A stretch of DNA of 64,000 bases from Uloborus plumipes (lineage: Eukaryota; Arthropoda; Arachnida; Araneae; Uloboridae): NCBI GenBank assembly GCA_038373865.1, contig JAXGGA010005779.1:1-64000 (forward strand). The letters are read 5' to 3'. The notes below the pieces were generated by a model. It was given only the letters and a program-made list of their open reading frames with translations, ran no database searches and was not told the DNA's origin. Made by a program: the position numbers and the translations under genes. Below are positions 1-43,583 of this stretch, piece by piece. Each line of letters begins with the position of its first letter. Positions within the stretch are counted from its first letter, which is position 1.

Positions 1-1886
1 TAATATTCAGTCAGTGGTTAAGCATTTAACGATTTGTCATTTAACACACTTAAAAGCAAGATTTTGTTTAGAACTTTACAATTTAACGACTTAAATAAAA
101 ATATTTTAAAAAATTAGTTGCTTGCCTCTAAATTGCCTTATAACAAGGTACAGTAAACATTAAAAATGTAAAAAAAATTGTTTCCATTGTGGATTCTCAT
201 ACTAGATGCAGAGATGGCATTTTTTAAAACAAAGCCATCAAAAGTACATAAACGTGAAGTTAAAAAATTCATTAAAGTAAAATAATTTTAGAACGTCCCT
301 TTAACAGATCAACATCATGAAAATTATTATTCAGTTTAGAAAAATACCATAATTTTGGTGTATAAGGGAAAGACAAACAGTCATGCATCGCTAAATATTA
401 TGTCGAAAAGAGAACAAATAAACTCTCAATTCCGTATTTGATTCTTGATAGTATCAGAAATTTCATAAAATACTGGAAAGCATTCAACCCTGGTAAAGAA
501 AAGCCTAAAAAGCTTGATGAAAAAGCGAAAGGAGCAAAGAAATTTCATTTGTACAGCTCACAAGATTAACAGCTAAATAGCACCTTAATAATGGTCAAAA
601 GGAATGGGGGGTAGTAAGTTATTTGAAACTCAGCTAACAGCTGGGGTTCCACATAGCATTTAAAATTCATGACTTAAATGTACAAAGAGTTGCAAAAAAG
701 CAATTATATTGGTCATTTCACACATTCTATAAAGATGAAATTAATTTTGCATGAGTGCTATACAGATATTTATACAGAAAATGTCAAGAATAATAAGTGG
801 TAAGTAAACCTCAGGAAAACTGAAATAGAATTTTATTTTAGCACACTATTTAAATCTCCTGCAATAAACATTTTTGGCACATCTTTAAAATTTCAGAAAA
901 TTAGTGCATTTAAATGAATGTGTATACTGCTACTTTTAGTGTCTGAATTCATTATTAAAAATAAAAGACAGGAACAGTCATTTAAGAACTTTCACAAACT
1001 ATACAAATTAAAGGTCATTTTTCAAGCAAAAAACAAGCTCAAATGGCTGTTTTATAGAGTAATAAATCATTGGAGCAAAAACCAGTGAGTTCTCTATATT
1101 ACTAATTCATTTGAATTATTGCCACCATTTTTAGTTAAGACCCTCACGTAGATAATACAGCCCGGGTGAATCATTTGACTCTCCAGAAAAATATATCAAT
1201 TAAATAAAAAACGTTTAATGGCATACAATCTCAAGACACTCACAAAAGAAAGTATCAACAAAAATTCATCTAAAATAAACAGTTTTAAGGTGTTTTTTTT
1301 TTATTTTTGAAAAATGAAAACCAATCAAATGCTGTTTCTCTTTTTAAAGAAGAATCATGAATAAGCTTTATCAATAAATAATTCTTTAAGGTTGTCTTTT
1401 ATTTTTTAAAGTCGATGATTTTAAAATCATTCATTTGAAAATTAAATTACAACTGCCCTTGTCTACCCTCAACATAAGCTGAACACAGCAGTGCCTTTTG
1501 GTGACCAGCCTGAGAAACGATCAGCAGAAACCAAGTGATGGCATGCTAAACATTTGTTGCTCAAGTGTACGGCATAAAATTAAAGGGTGCAATGTGTATT
1601 CTGTATTGCAAATTTACAGTTGCATTTAAAATAAATAATTGTTACACTCATTCACCTGACTTCTTTCTAACACAAATGTCACTCACATTACCTTTAAAAG
1701 ACAAAAGAAGTAAAAACAAATTTTCAAAAAGCATCCTATTGTTTTATCTTTTTTGCAGTTTGCTTGTTTCTTGTATAACGGATTATCAGAAATCACTTTC
1801 GTTATTCCTAAAATTTTGTGAGATTAAGAACACATTTTCCTTCTTTAAACAGAAGAAAATAAATATAAAATAAATATTTTCTCTTT
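1..1886. other. Region downstream of the DAXX stop codon; no gene recognised
   Basis: AT-rich sequence with no open frame that resembles a protein. The part next to the stop codon is presumably the 3' untranslated region of the minus-strand gene; further away it may be intergenic. No transposon ends or structured repeats were recognised. Confidence 0.5.
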
Positions 1887-1892
1887 TTTATT
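1887..1892 (-). promoter_or_regulatory. Candidate polyadenylation signal AATAAA for DAXX
   Basis: On the minus strand AATAAA lies 55 bases beyond the TGA stop of the terminal exon, a plausible distance for a short 3' untranslated region. In AT-rich DNA this hexamer is common, so it is only a candidate. Confidence 0.4.
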
Positions 1893-1946
1893 CCAAAGAA
1901 AAAAACCTTTGGTACCATTTGAAAAAAAAACCATTTGTTTTTAGTA

Positions 1947-32388
<30,442 letters not shown>

Positions 32389-32586
32389 AACAATGAGCAG
32401 CTTAGAGCAGTAAAACAGAACATACAGCTTAATAACAATAAACACTCTTTTTAAGTTTAAGTTTACAATCTTTCGCCATAGCTTATGAAGATGACGTCAC
32501 AGTCAAAATAAATTTTTCTGCCCGCTTTCATCATTTCGTTTCAGTTCTTTGCAGAGCAGCACGACCAAGGAGATTAAAGAGGACCG
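32389..32586 (-). promoter_or_regulatory. Candidate DAXX promoter and 5' untranslated region with CRE box
   Basis: The 200 bases upstream of the start codon are less AT-rich than the introns and contain TGACGTCA at 32492-32499, the full palindromic CREB/ATF site. No TATA box was identified. The next 787 bases are a foldback repeat, so the promoter must be compact or use the repeat. Confidence 0.45.
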
Positions 32587-33373
32587 ACCCGCCGCCAGAG
32601 GACGCTAGCTCAAACGCTCCCTATCTAATACGGGAATCAATGTAAATGATACTGAATCTGTCATCTTTTTAAATGCTGCTATGGGGAAGAAAAAAAAATT
32701 TTTCAACTGGATTTTGGTGTAAATCTTCGATTGACATTATGAATTAAATATGATTTTCATCCCACGAAAATAGGTGCCGTATTCTTTGAGAAATAGGTTT
32801 AATCGAATGCACTTACCAACTTGCCAAATCTGACAGAATCTGTCATTTTTTAAAGACTGCTGTTGGCAAGAATATTTTTTTTAAATGGAATTTTGCTCAA
32901 ACCATCGATTAACATTATGAACTAAATATATTTAATAAATATATTTAAACTAATAATTATTTTGTCGACTAAATATATTTAATTGATAACAAAATTAAAT
33001 ACTGACATAATTAATTTTTTGCCTCATGCTTAATTTATCAACAATTTAGAGAACTGATTCTCAGCAAAAATTATATCGTACAATGCAAAGAAAATGTCAC
33101 ATACAGTCGCATATATGTCAAATTTGACAAGTAGCTAGATGCCGTCGATTAAACATCTTTCTTAAAAAATACGGCAAAATTTCAGTGGGATCAAAGTCAT
33201 ATTTAGTTCATAATGTTAATCGATGGTTTACACCAAAATCCAGTTGAAAAAAAAAAAAACTTTTTCTTTCCCATAGCAGCATTTAAAAAGATGACAGATT
33301 CAGTATCATTTACATTGATTCCCGTAGGAGATTAGTTAGGGAGCGTTTCAGCTAGCGTCCTCTGGCGGCGGGT
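32587..33373. mobile_element. Foldback element upstream of DAXX
   Basis: Arms of about 240 bp (32587-32829 and 33118-33373) are inverted copies, starting ACCCGCCGCCAGAGGACGCT. The middle of about 290 bp is AT-rich and non-coding. The last bases of each arm resemble a CTCF recognition sequence, pointing towards each other. Confidence 0.8.
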
Positions 33374-33499
33374 GAGAATTCGTTGCCACTTTCAAACTAG
33401 CGCATCCGTAGAACATTTCTCTCCTTCTTTCTACTTCGTGAGCACGACCCTAAAAAGATGTCACGTGGTAAGATTTTATCTCCCTAACTTCCGATTTTA

Positions 33500-33708
33500 G
33501 GCAGGAATTCAAATGAAACACCATTGCAATTAAGGCCCATAAGCGGCTCTAATTGCAATCGCTTCGAGGCGATCGCAAATTGCAATCGCTACTGGAAGTC
33601 GAATTACATTAGAATCGCATCTCGTAGCGATAGCAACTTATCTAAATTTGGGAATTTGCGATTGCATTGGTGAGTTGCGATCGTCCGTATTTCACTTGAA
33701 TTCCTGCC
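33500..33708. mobile_element. GGCAGGAATTCAA MITE, copy 1
   Basis: The inverted ends GGCAGGAATTCAAATGAAAC and its complement bound 209 bp. The interior consists largely of GCGATCGC and TTGCAATCGC words. The copy at 34297-34608 shares ends and words. Confidence 0.75.
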
Positions 33709-34296
33709 TAAACAGCATGAACATAAATATGTGTACTAAGTTATTTAATATTCATTCAAGAGGATCTGGGGAGAAATCTTGAAATAGTAATAGACTCTAT
33801 TCACCCGACGTCACTGCGGGTCTTGACCGCCAGCGCGCCAGCAGAGAAGAGCAGACAGGTGCGATTCTCTGGCAGGGCCCGGTAACGTCTGGGGACTTAA
33901 TGAAAATTTCCCCACGATTAACAGTCGGATTGATTTCCTTTTTTGTTTTCTGTTTTGATGCTCGGAAAAGGAGGGTTCGGAAAGTGCTTCCCGGAAATTT
34001 TTCGAAATTGAAGCTTTAAAAATGTAATTTTAGGCTTCTAAAGTGAATTAAACGGTAAGTAATGAGATTCGGAACTTACCCCGGAAATTTTTCGAAATTA
34101 AAGTCCTACTTAAGCACGACTAGGACGTCTTTTATGACGCTTGAGGAAGCAATGAGTTCTGGGGCTCTCCCTCACCCCCTTTCAAATTTAAACCTTGGAA
34201 GCAAAGTTTTTGATGAACTCAAATTATGCTGATAGGGGACGGGAAGGCGGGAGCGCTCTCCCGGAAAGTTTTCAAGAAAGGGCTATCCATCCTAGA

Positions 34297-34608
34297 GGCA
34301 GGGATTCAAGTGAAACAGGCGATCGCATATTGCAATCGCTACTGGAAATGAATTACATTAGAACGTTTCTTGCTAAAAACATAGTGACGTCAGCGTGACT
34401 TTTGCCTATGAAAAACGAGCTAGATAAAACGTCACAGCCTACTTGGCGACTAAGAGGAGATCGCTGACCGCTTGTGAGCTCTTATTGGCTCCACCCGTAG
34501 TGACGTCAGTGCGATTAGCATTTATTGCGATTGCAACTTATCCAAATTTGGGAATTTGCGATTGCAATGGTGAGTTTCGATCGTCCGTGTTTTACTTGAA
34601 TCCCTGCC
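34297..34608. mobile_element. GGCAGGGATTCAA MITE, copy 2
   Basis: The inverted ends GGCAGGGATTCAAGTGAAAC and ATTCAA-type complement bound 312 bp. It shares TTGCAATCGCTACTGGAA and AAATTTGGGAATTTGCGATT with copy 1. It has about 100 extra bases in the middle, including two TGACGTCA-like words. Confidence 0.75.
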
Positions 34609-34799
34609 ATAGACTTAAGTTCCTATGCCCTTCTCTTTTGGATAGCTGACACACCGTGTAAAAAATGCTTTTGGGTTTTCGTTAAACAGACGTTCTTGCA
34701 CACATGATTTTTTACCTTTGATCGTGACACCGGCATCCTATCTTATTCGCAACGTTATCTTGGAGACCATTTTATGTTGATAAATTTTTATGCCCCCCC

Positions 34800-36098
34800 C
34801 TCCCTCGAGTAAATAAATAAAATAAAACAAGAGACAGCTTTGAGGCTCCTTAAATCCCTAATAAACAGACCTCCATACAGTCTCATGTTTGTCTATGTTT
34901 TATAATGAGGCCCTGCACGTGAAGAGCCCTAGTGTTATTAGCGACCGTACAAACTAACGATAATCCTTAGGAATTTTTTACATTAGGGCTTCATAATGTT
35001 ATTATACTTCTTTTGAATACAGGGTGTAGGATACAATCGTTAGTCCTGGATTTATGGTATTCAAATTGACAGATGCTTATTTTTTTACTAATGACTTATT
35101 TGACATAGGTACTTTTAGAAATATATTTGATAACTGAATAACAGAGATGACAAAAGTTTTATGGAAACTTCCTCTACTTCATAAAATTTGGGAAGTCGTA
35201 TTTTATGGATATTAGGACGGTTACATGTTTTAGATATGGATATTTGGATAGCGTATGGAATCCAGATTATTTATATGGCTTTTTGAACCTCGTCTAGTTA
35301 TCCAGATGGTTACATGCTTTAAATATAGATATTTGGATAGCTTATGAATGACTGTGCATAATCCCGTTTGTTGCATTAGAAATATCCATGTATGTCTACT
35401 TTGAGGACATCTTCAAGACATTAGACTATTGGGCATTATTATTAGGATTTGCGAAGCAAATAATATGGATATTTTGGACATCTATAAACTATCTGAATAG
35501 CCATCATCCACGGATGTCTAACGCAAGTAATGGACATATGACGCATATCTCATAGATATCCACTCTCACTCCATAATATCTAAGAGAGATACTGTCAAAT
35601 CTAACAGAGATCGCGATTTCCTTACCTCCCTGAGATGTGTTAGAGGATCAACCTCTCTGACTTGTGGATATTGTGGATATCTGTGGAGAAAGCATGCATG
35701 TCTATAGTGGATTTGACTCTAGATTTGACAATCTACTTGCTTTAGCCAATTGATAGTTAGTAGATTTTTGCCAATGGATGATTGTCTGGGATCAAGTTTC
35801 AATCAGTAATTTTTGCTTTAAGAATTATCACAGGGGTACCCAACTGGGGGAGGGGGGGGGGGGGTAATGGTGCAGCCTGCATTAGAGTTTTCAATTCGTT
35901 TAATATATTCTTTTTTTCTTTTTTTTTTTATAGTACAAACGTATGAAGCCTTTAGAAAACACTTTTAATATTTTGGATTGAAATATTAGTTTGCAGTGGG
36001 GGCCTTACAAACGTTCCGAATTACCGGTATGACATTTCATGAAAAATATTTTAAATATCTCATTTTGTATTTTAACTTTTTTTTGTTCTTGCAACATA
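34800..36098. other. No recognised feature
   Basis: AT-rich sequence with short local repeats such as ATATTTGGATAGC and a poly-G run near 35850. No coding or transposon signature was recognised. Confidence 0.4.
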
Positions 36099-37241
36099 GG
36101 GTCTGATGGTGGGGGAAAGTGGGTCTAAAATCGAGCTTTTTTTAGAAATGGTCCCAAAATCTCATAATTAAATTCATTTCAAGGAAACTTTTGATGCATT
36201 ATATACGTCAGGTTCATATAGTTTAAGTATGAAGCAGAACCATTTTATTTTGTTTGATTTTTTTCTCTCAGTGATAAATTTAAAGTATCTTGTGTTGATA
36301 GCCCCACTTTCCCACATGGTGGGGAAAAGTGGGTCTAGTTCAGAAATTAGCGTATATTTTAATAAAAATGTGAAAATATTGCTTTTGACATAAGTATGCA
36401 ACAATGAAATTAAAATACCTTAATTTCATTTAGTGGTACAAAGGTACAAAAAATTGTTTTTACCTGTTATTTAACGAATGAAACAATGTCATCAGCTTTA
36501 TTCTTTTTGCTATCATTCACAACACTGAAAAATTATAGAACATTCTAAAACTTTTTTCTGTTCGAAAACACACCAAATGTCGCCAAGCTTGGCGGCACTT
36601 GGTGATTTTTCGCCAAATTTGGCGACAATAATAAGTCGAAAAAAGTGGTGCCAACTTGGCGATATCTTATCAATTTCTCGCCAAGCCCGTTGACTCCCGT
36701 GTTACTAATAGCAAAGCAGGGAAAACCGCAAGCAAGTAAAGTTTAGCATGTAAATTAATAGAAAATTTAACAAGATAATAAAAAATAAGCACATAAAATC
36801 ATAAAAACAGCACCAATTCACTAATTGTGTAACGTCATCGTAAACCCTCAGGAAAGTTGAGAAATGTACCCACTTTACCCCACCTCAGAAAACACCTCAT
36901 AATTAATAGTATTATAAAAATTATTTTTATGTCTTTATGTAGGGCTCATCCTTAGATGTTCTACTACGAACTACAAGTCTATACCAAAATTAATAGCATT
37001 TTATAATGAATAATGATTCTAGAGGAAAGTTCATAAACACCTAATTCTTACATATCACATTCGATGAGCATAAAAAAACGCATTGTGAGCAATTAATTTG
37101 CTTAGAATGTTTTAAAACTAACATAAAAGTATTTGTTATAATCTCAATTTTTGTCTTAAAAAAAGAATCAACAAAATATTTTAATCAGGAAAGAAAAAAT
37201 TTGTGTTTTTCAATATAGCCCCACTTTCCCCCACCTGACCC
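36099..37241. mobile_element. TA-flanked element with GGGTC..GGTGGGGGAAAGTGGG ends
   Basis: Inverted ends of about 25 bp are flanked by TA on both sides (36097-36098, 37242-37243), as in the Tc1/mariner/pogo superfamily. An internal palindrome of the same word occurs at about 36300-36340. A fragment of the CGATATCGCC family lies at 36575-36695. No transposase frame is present. Confidence 0.7.
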
Positions 37242-37484
37242 TATTTCGGCTGTCCATAATTTTTTTTCTTTGCTACGATTTTTGCACTGGGACGGACCTT
37301 TTTGGCCCCGATAATGACATTACTGGGCCCTAGGCCAAAGACTTTTTTGGGGCCCCAGTTCTCGAATTTGCAATTTCAGGCAAGCCATTGACTAGAAGCA
37401 ATTTTAGCCATTTGGATGTCCTTAAAATGTGGAGGTCCTAGGCCGCGGCCTAGTTGGCCTGTTCAGTAATCAGGCCCTGCTCTT

Positions 37485-38544
37485 TGGTGCACCCCTTCAT
37501 GCGCCGTTGGACTAAGCACTTTATGCACTTTGGTCACTACTGGTAATCTTTTTCGAACACTCTTGTAGAGGTCGCTGTATACGCTTTGTTTGAAATGTTT
37601 TTCTGCACTTGACATGCCTGCTGAAAAGGTGAGTCGGAATCGCAATGAAGTAATAAGGTGTTGTAGTCTGTATGCGTGTTCGTGGTTAGAGTGTGGATAA
37701 AGATTATTATTTATGAAATTTGCAATGATAAGACGCAAATGTTGTTTGAATAAATAAAGTGATGTTATCATCCAAGTCAAGTGTGAAAAATAATTTCAGA
37801 ATTCGTTTGTGAGATTCAAGACTTTCATTTTTATACTAAAGGATATATACTTGTAAGAAATGAGTTGGGGAACGGAACTTTGGGTATGTACAATCTGTTT
37901 CATTACCTGTAATACGTCACATGCATTCCGACTCGGCTGTTAAAGTGCCGATTTTTTGCGAAAATTTTTGCCACTTGTCGTACCAAAGGACTTATATTTC
38001 ATTAAAATTGGAATTTTTTCTTTGCCAAAATAAGTTATTAAAACTACCCGGACAACATTTGATGGTTTCTTATGATACCATTATTTTGAAATCGATGCAT
38101 TGTATCCCAATGAATTTAGTTTGTGAAAAAATGACTCCTTTTCGTAGAATTCTCACATGATTTGCTTAAGAATTAGAAATGATGATTTTGAGTTTTCGCC
38201 AATATAATTAACATGACGTATATTCGCGAAATCTTTTTTTTTTGTTCTATTGTTATTGAGGTGCTAACATTAAATGTTAAGTGAATGTGCCGAGTTTTTA
38301 AGTTTGGAGCGATCGCAATTCATCTGAGTGGAGCGGGATTTTAAAAGATATGATGTTGATGTTATTTGTCTGGCCCCCCACATTTATGATGAAGAGCCTT
38401 GTGTTTTTCGTAAAACTTAATAAAAATGCATAAAAATAGCCTTTAATGTTTGCTTCCTTCCCTCTTTGGAGCTCTTCTTGGGCAAGGCTTTACTGCTGGG
38501 GTACCCTAGCCTCTCGGAGGGCTGTGATCTCTGGAACTTGATTG
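37485..38544. other. No gene recognised; one transposon end
   Basis: The left boundary reads, on the minus strand, CAGGGCCTGATTACTGAAC, like one end of a hAT MITE whose other end was not found. The rest has no recognised feature. Confidence 0.35.
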
Positions 38545-39528
38545 GCATAGACCAGTGGTTCTCAACGGGGGCGGTACCCCCACCGCCCACAGGGGGCGGT
38601 GGGAAGATGCTGAGGGGCGGTGAACATGTTTTGGGAAGTTGGGGGGCGGTGAGAAAATTTGGGGTCATTGGACGATAAATGTATTACAATTTAATTTTAA
38701 ATTTAAACATCAAAATTAAATATTGTATTCAATCACGAATCCAACTTGAATTATTTGTGCCAACCATAAATCAACTTATGCACTCTGGAATCTCTAATCT
38801 TATTTCCTTACGTTTTTTAAGGTGCCTGTTTTGCTTTTAAAATAGTTTAGCTTTTTTGCTCAGCTTTTTTTCCCTTTTCTCTCCCTCTCTTTTTTGTAGC
38901 GATGTGGCTTTTTAGTGATCTTTTGCATCCGGCAACCTTGAAAGAGAATGCTACCTAAAGAAGAAATTCAATCGCAGTTGCAATCAGGGCTGCCCATTTT
39001 GGCTCATTTCAATCACACACAGCCACATGAAATTCAAAAGCATTAGCCAAACCATTGCTTGGTTATTTTTTAGCCGAATTGTTGATTGATTCTTTCTACT
39101 ATTACAATATTATTTCGAATAGCTTTATATAATTTTTTAGTAATGCATCTATATTTTACTTAGTAATTATCATGCCTGTAAAAAATTCCGTACTTCATCT
39201 GTAGATGAAAATGGTCCAATTAAGTTCTCAAGTTTTAGTCGCCTACTTTGATTGTTGCTAAACGAAACTGGTTTTCAGACTGAACAATTCCTAGATTAGA
39301 ATACCAGATTATAATGCTTATTGCCAAACTTTAATGGGTTCAGCATTTTTTCTTAAGTTATCTTAGTACCTATGAGAAAGTAAGTCTCCCCCAAATTTAT
39401 TCAAAATTTCTCGATGGGAGCTGGTATTCGTGCAAGTTTATTATTTTCCTTGGTTTGGTTATTTTCCTAAATTTTACCTAGCAACCGTATTGTAATGCTT
39501 AAGTGCTTGCCCAGCTTGACTGTTTGGT

Positions 39529-40029
39529 TTGAACTCAGTGTTTTCACTTTGGCTTTTTCTCATTTCATTCATTTACTTTCATGGTTTATTTTTAGGGAAA
39601 TCTTCTTTGATGATGCTCACATTCATTACCGACCTCTCTCTTCAGTCTTTTCACAAAGACTTCTATAAGCGCTTTGAGGATATTTTTTTCTCTGAACGGT
39701 CCTCAATTAATGGGTCATCAGTCCTTTTGAAAACATTGAGACACCAGATGTTCAGTATCAGAAAGAATTGTGAACTTTCAACCAATGAATTTTTGAAAGC
39801 TAGTTTCCGGAATGTTAACAATGTTGCAGGATTTTGACTGCAAAGAAACATTAGTAGCCTTTATCCTGTTCTGTGGGCTATTGTCAAAAATTTTTTAATT
39901 ATCTTCCCCTCTTCCTACCTTGTCAAACGAGGATTCAGTGTTGTCACCTACCTAGTTACAAAAAAGAGAGATAGTCTCCAAATCGTCCCAAGAGGGGTTT
40001 TGCGCCTTCATCTTACAAAAAATATTTAG
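39529..40029 (+). pseudogene. hAT transposase (Buster/ZBED-like) C-terminal remnant
   Basis: One frame with an internal stop near 39837 shows FHKDFYKRFEDIFFSE, then LYPVLWAIVKNFL and FPSSYLVKRGFSVVTYL, and ends TKKRDSLQIVPRGVLRLHLT before TAG. The FP.SY.VERGFS...L.TK.RN.L....DLRL order is the hAT dimerisation domain as in SCAND3/ZBED-type proteins. Upstream parts of the enzyme (zinc finger, catalytic core) were not found, so the gene is a fragment. It lies in the outer hAT in the expected orientation. Confidence 0.8.
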
Positions 40030-41025
40030 CCGACTGATTAAAATGGCTTTAAATCACCAAGCACAAATATCTCACTAGTATTTATTTCTGAAGTAGAATA
40101 TTTTCTTTTGAAAGTCGAATATTTTTTAAGCCTAGATGTGTTTAAATTTCGAAATTCGTTATTTTAATTCTATATGTAATAATGTATACCGAGGGAAAAT
40201 ATATGTTGTTCAACCGTTTTGTAAAATTCTGGAAGGAAATAATTTTTAGCTTTTTACCTCTTTTCGCAAACAACCTTACTTTTAACATAAAGGGGAGCGT
40301 TGGAAAAATTTTCACTCCTTAAGGGGGCGTTAGCCGTAACAGGGTGTAAAAAAATCGATGATTTTTTAAAAAAAAAAAATCGGATTTTTTTGATTTAAAT
40401 CAGATTTTTTTGAATTAAAAAAAAAAATTAGAAATTTCAGTTATTAATTAATTTTTATTTATGAACAACTTACCTTGAAGTTTTTAAAAATACAAAAACA
40501 CCTTTGAAGTAAAGCTTCACCAGTAAGAAACCCAGAAAAAAGTGTTAGGAGCCAATCTGAAAATAATCCTGTCTGCTAGCTAGGATAAAAATCAAATGGG
40601 GCAGGAAGCTCAACACAATCCTCACTTCATTCAGCCCCCCCCCCTCTCTTTATTTTGCTTTTGTTTTGTAAAGCTGGAATATGTTCCATTTCAGCCACTA
40701 ATAAAGACTGCCCCCCCCCCCCCCCCCAGTTGCTAATGCAAGGCATAGAAAATTCATCTTCTGTTTGGTTGTTTTTGTTTTTTCTTTTCACTAAAAGTAT
40801 ATCACACACATTCTATCATGTCCCTCCCCCCTCAATTCACTCTTTGCAACACCTGCCCTGCACCCAGTGGCGTAGCTAGGGAGGGGCGTGGGGGGCGGGC
40901 TACCCCGGGCGGCACTTTTAAGGGGGCGCGAAAATGAGACAAAATGAGAAGGTCGCCGGCAACCACATGCACCACTAAAAAAATAAAAAAGGGAGCAACA
41001 AGAAGGAAAAAAAACGTATGAAAGT

Positions 41026-41200
41026 CAGGCCCCTCATTTAGGGTGGGGCATGGGGGGTCAATTGCCCCCCCCCCCGGCTTTGAGAAATCAATGTTTTTTC
41101 ATATAAGTGGGCGTGGTTTTTTATGTTTTCCGATGAAATTGCATTGTGTTTGGACCCTTTGCCCCCCCCCCCCCTGGAAAAACTTGAAATGACGTCCCTG
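41026..41200. mobile_element. hAT MITE with CAGGCCCCTCATTT ends, copy 2
   Basis: 175 bp, inverse orientation relative to 30361-30535. The flanks are ATGAAAGT at 41018-41025 and 41201-41208, identical over 8 bp. It is nested in the third-level hAT. Confidence 0.88.
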
Positions 41201-41425
41201 ATGAAAGTGTGAAATCTGGACGGCATCGGGACAGAGGCTTTATACGGGAGGAAAAAGAGCAAAAAATTGCAAAGCAAATACATAGGGCGCCATCGATACA
41301 CAGACGTCCTCAAGTATAGGGTTCGCAATAAAGAGAAAAGGATTAATTTTCATAGCAACCAAGAAATATTGGGGCGGCAACAAGTTACAGACGTTACGGA
41401 AAAAAATAAAAACCAAGCAAAGTTA

Positions 41426-43583
41426 GGGGAAGACCACCTACATTGGACCCCCGAAGAACAGGAGGCCTGTGTCGCTCAGTGTGAAGCAAAACAAAAATAA
41501 AAAATAGGGCATCGTAAGCTAAACTTAATCAGGAACCACCCTAGGAGCTTATATTTTCTGAAAATATGGATTTTTTTTTTTTAATTATCTAACAAAAAGT
41601 TGCAAAAGTACAATTTAGGAATATATGCGCCTATATTGAACCATGCGCTTCCTAAATTGGACCGTACCAGGAAATCATACAATGATTTGTATTTGAACTA
41701 CGCAGCTTTATACTAGGATTTGCCATAGAATTTCTTTTGCTTCGGCCTCACTTAGACAATGTTGACAAACTCACCGATGGCATTTCATGCACTTAATCAT
41801 GTTTTGCACTTCACCTCTATGATAAATATTGCAATAACAATTGTTTAGTGTTGTTTCTTGCTTCTTCTTGTGTGACTTTTTCTGTTTTATGCTTCTTTCA
41901 CACGGCGTTCGAATGATTGCTGAGATAGCTTTCCTATTTATTCCTTCTATTTTTTAGGCAAAGGTGATATGTGAGCCGGCTTTACAAAATCATAGTTGAC
42001 AATCATGTTTTGATGAGAACTATCCGCTGATTCTGCTGAACTTGTACTAATTGAAGTCATAGGTAGTTGTTGTACGTGGTGTACAACTTACACCGAACAT
42101 GTAGCCTGTTCACTTTGGGTAGTTTTATGTGGACTACTTACCTCTAACTCTGCTCCAGCCAAATCCATGTCATTAAACACATGTCAATGAACAGGCCAAA
42201 CTCCTGTTCTTTGAAATCACCTCACTGCATTTTCCATGGCTTTAATTGCGGCTTGCTTATAAGAGTTACCAAACAGTTCTCCTATGCGATATTGGATAAT
42301 GGATCTCATTGGATGTTCTCGCATGCATGTATCACATGCTCAATTACAATATGTAGACAAACACTGAATTAAGACCACATCTACGTGCATGGTGTGCTTA
42401 AAGAGAAAGCATTATTATATTGTTCTCGTTAGTCATAAGTTTATGGATCAATGTTCTTTATGTAAGTGCTTTGCCTATCCATTAGTAGAAAGACATTCTT
42501 TTTACATTGCTTGGCATAACGGTTTTGATGAAATGTTGTATCAATTGTGTGAATTATCGTTTGTGATCCAACCTGTTTTTGAAAAAGCATGTTACTCGCC
42601 AGTGGATGCTTTTACTATAAGCTCATACATGTAACGTAATCTTTTGAAAATAAGCATGGGGAGTGGGGGGTTAGCAATTCTGTTGCACTTATGCAGCAAA
42701 TAGACAGTGTGTTTCTACCACGTTCACCACTCATTACTGCTCAAACCTGGTGTTTACCTTTGTACGTCAATATATTTTGGGGCTTTTTGATAGTGAAAAG
42801 ACCGGCTTCATCAACATTGAACATTTTAGTAGCATATAAATTGTTTCTTTTTAAAATCTTTTCGAACATATCGAACAATTTCATACTTTTCTCTCGGTAA
42901 ACCAGCCCAAATTTGATTTAAGTTAATAACTATGTTTAACAATATGAAACTGCAGCTTAATGGATGAAGAGAAAAAAACAACATACATTTAAAAAAATTG
43001 CAGCTTCTAGAAAATGTGCTTGATAAAAAAGTTAAAATGAATATCGTGAATAGGTGTTAAAGTATGTTTAAAATAATTTTAACGAAGCTAATAAATCAGA
43101 TGAGGCACTTACTTTACTTGACGATTAATAAAAAGTCTTGTTTAAAATCATATTCTTAAATTGGACCACCGGTCCAATATAAGAAAAATTTTTCGGTCCA
43201 ATAAAGGAAAACACGCCATTTTTTATTCTTCAGCTTATTGCTCTGTCAAAAATTATCACAATCGCGCATGTTAATTTGTTAATACATAGATGTAATCCTT
43301 ATTAAACACAGATTACCATGCTATAACAGCAGTTTACCTCACTTTACAAGTTTTAGTACTATCTTATGAGATACAAGTCCGCGAAATAAGATTTTACACG
43401 TTTTCAACATAAATCATGCCGTAACTCACGCTACGCAGTTCGAAGACTGGTGAAATTTCATACTCATTAATTTTATTTCTAAAACTTAATGTATCTACCG
43501 TTAAAGTGTAGCATAGATCTCTGTACTGGGTTTTAAGCCCGAGGTCCAATTTAAGCAGTGGTCCAATATAGGCGGTTTTCCCC
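41426..43583 (-). mobile_element. Fourth-level pogo-like element with GGGGAA.ACC.CCTA ends
   Basis: The 24-bp ends GGGGAAGACCACCTACATTG and inverted GGGGAAAACCGCCTATATTG (then GACC) differ at three positions. TA flanks both sides. TTGGACC words recur internally near both ends. A dead pogo-type transposase lies on the minus strand. Length is 2158 bp. Confidence 0.82.
42340..42900 (-). pseudogene. pogo/Tigger/Jerky-type transposase remnant (DDE_1)
   Basis: The minus strand at about 42870-42740 reads KMFNVDEAGLFTIKKPQNIL then YKGKHQV, stop, VMSGERGRNTLSICC. That is the N.DE.G...V.KP...A.KG..QV....S.ERG pattern around the first catalytic aspartate of pogo-type enzymes. After more stops and slips, KTGWITNDN and, near 42420, VFLLMDRQSTYIKNID follow; the latter aligns with the second catalytic region (usually LLLDGH.SH), with the aspartate kept but the GH changed. 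Many stop codons show it is long dead. Confidence 0.75.

Noticed and set aside
37463..37780. Minus-strand frame of 105 codons and a plus-strand ATGCCTGCTGAAAAG|GTGAGT first-exon look-alike
   Set aside because: No similarity recognised, no supporting downstream exon, and the minus-strand frame runs into a hAT MITE end.
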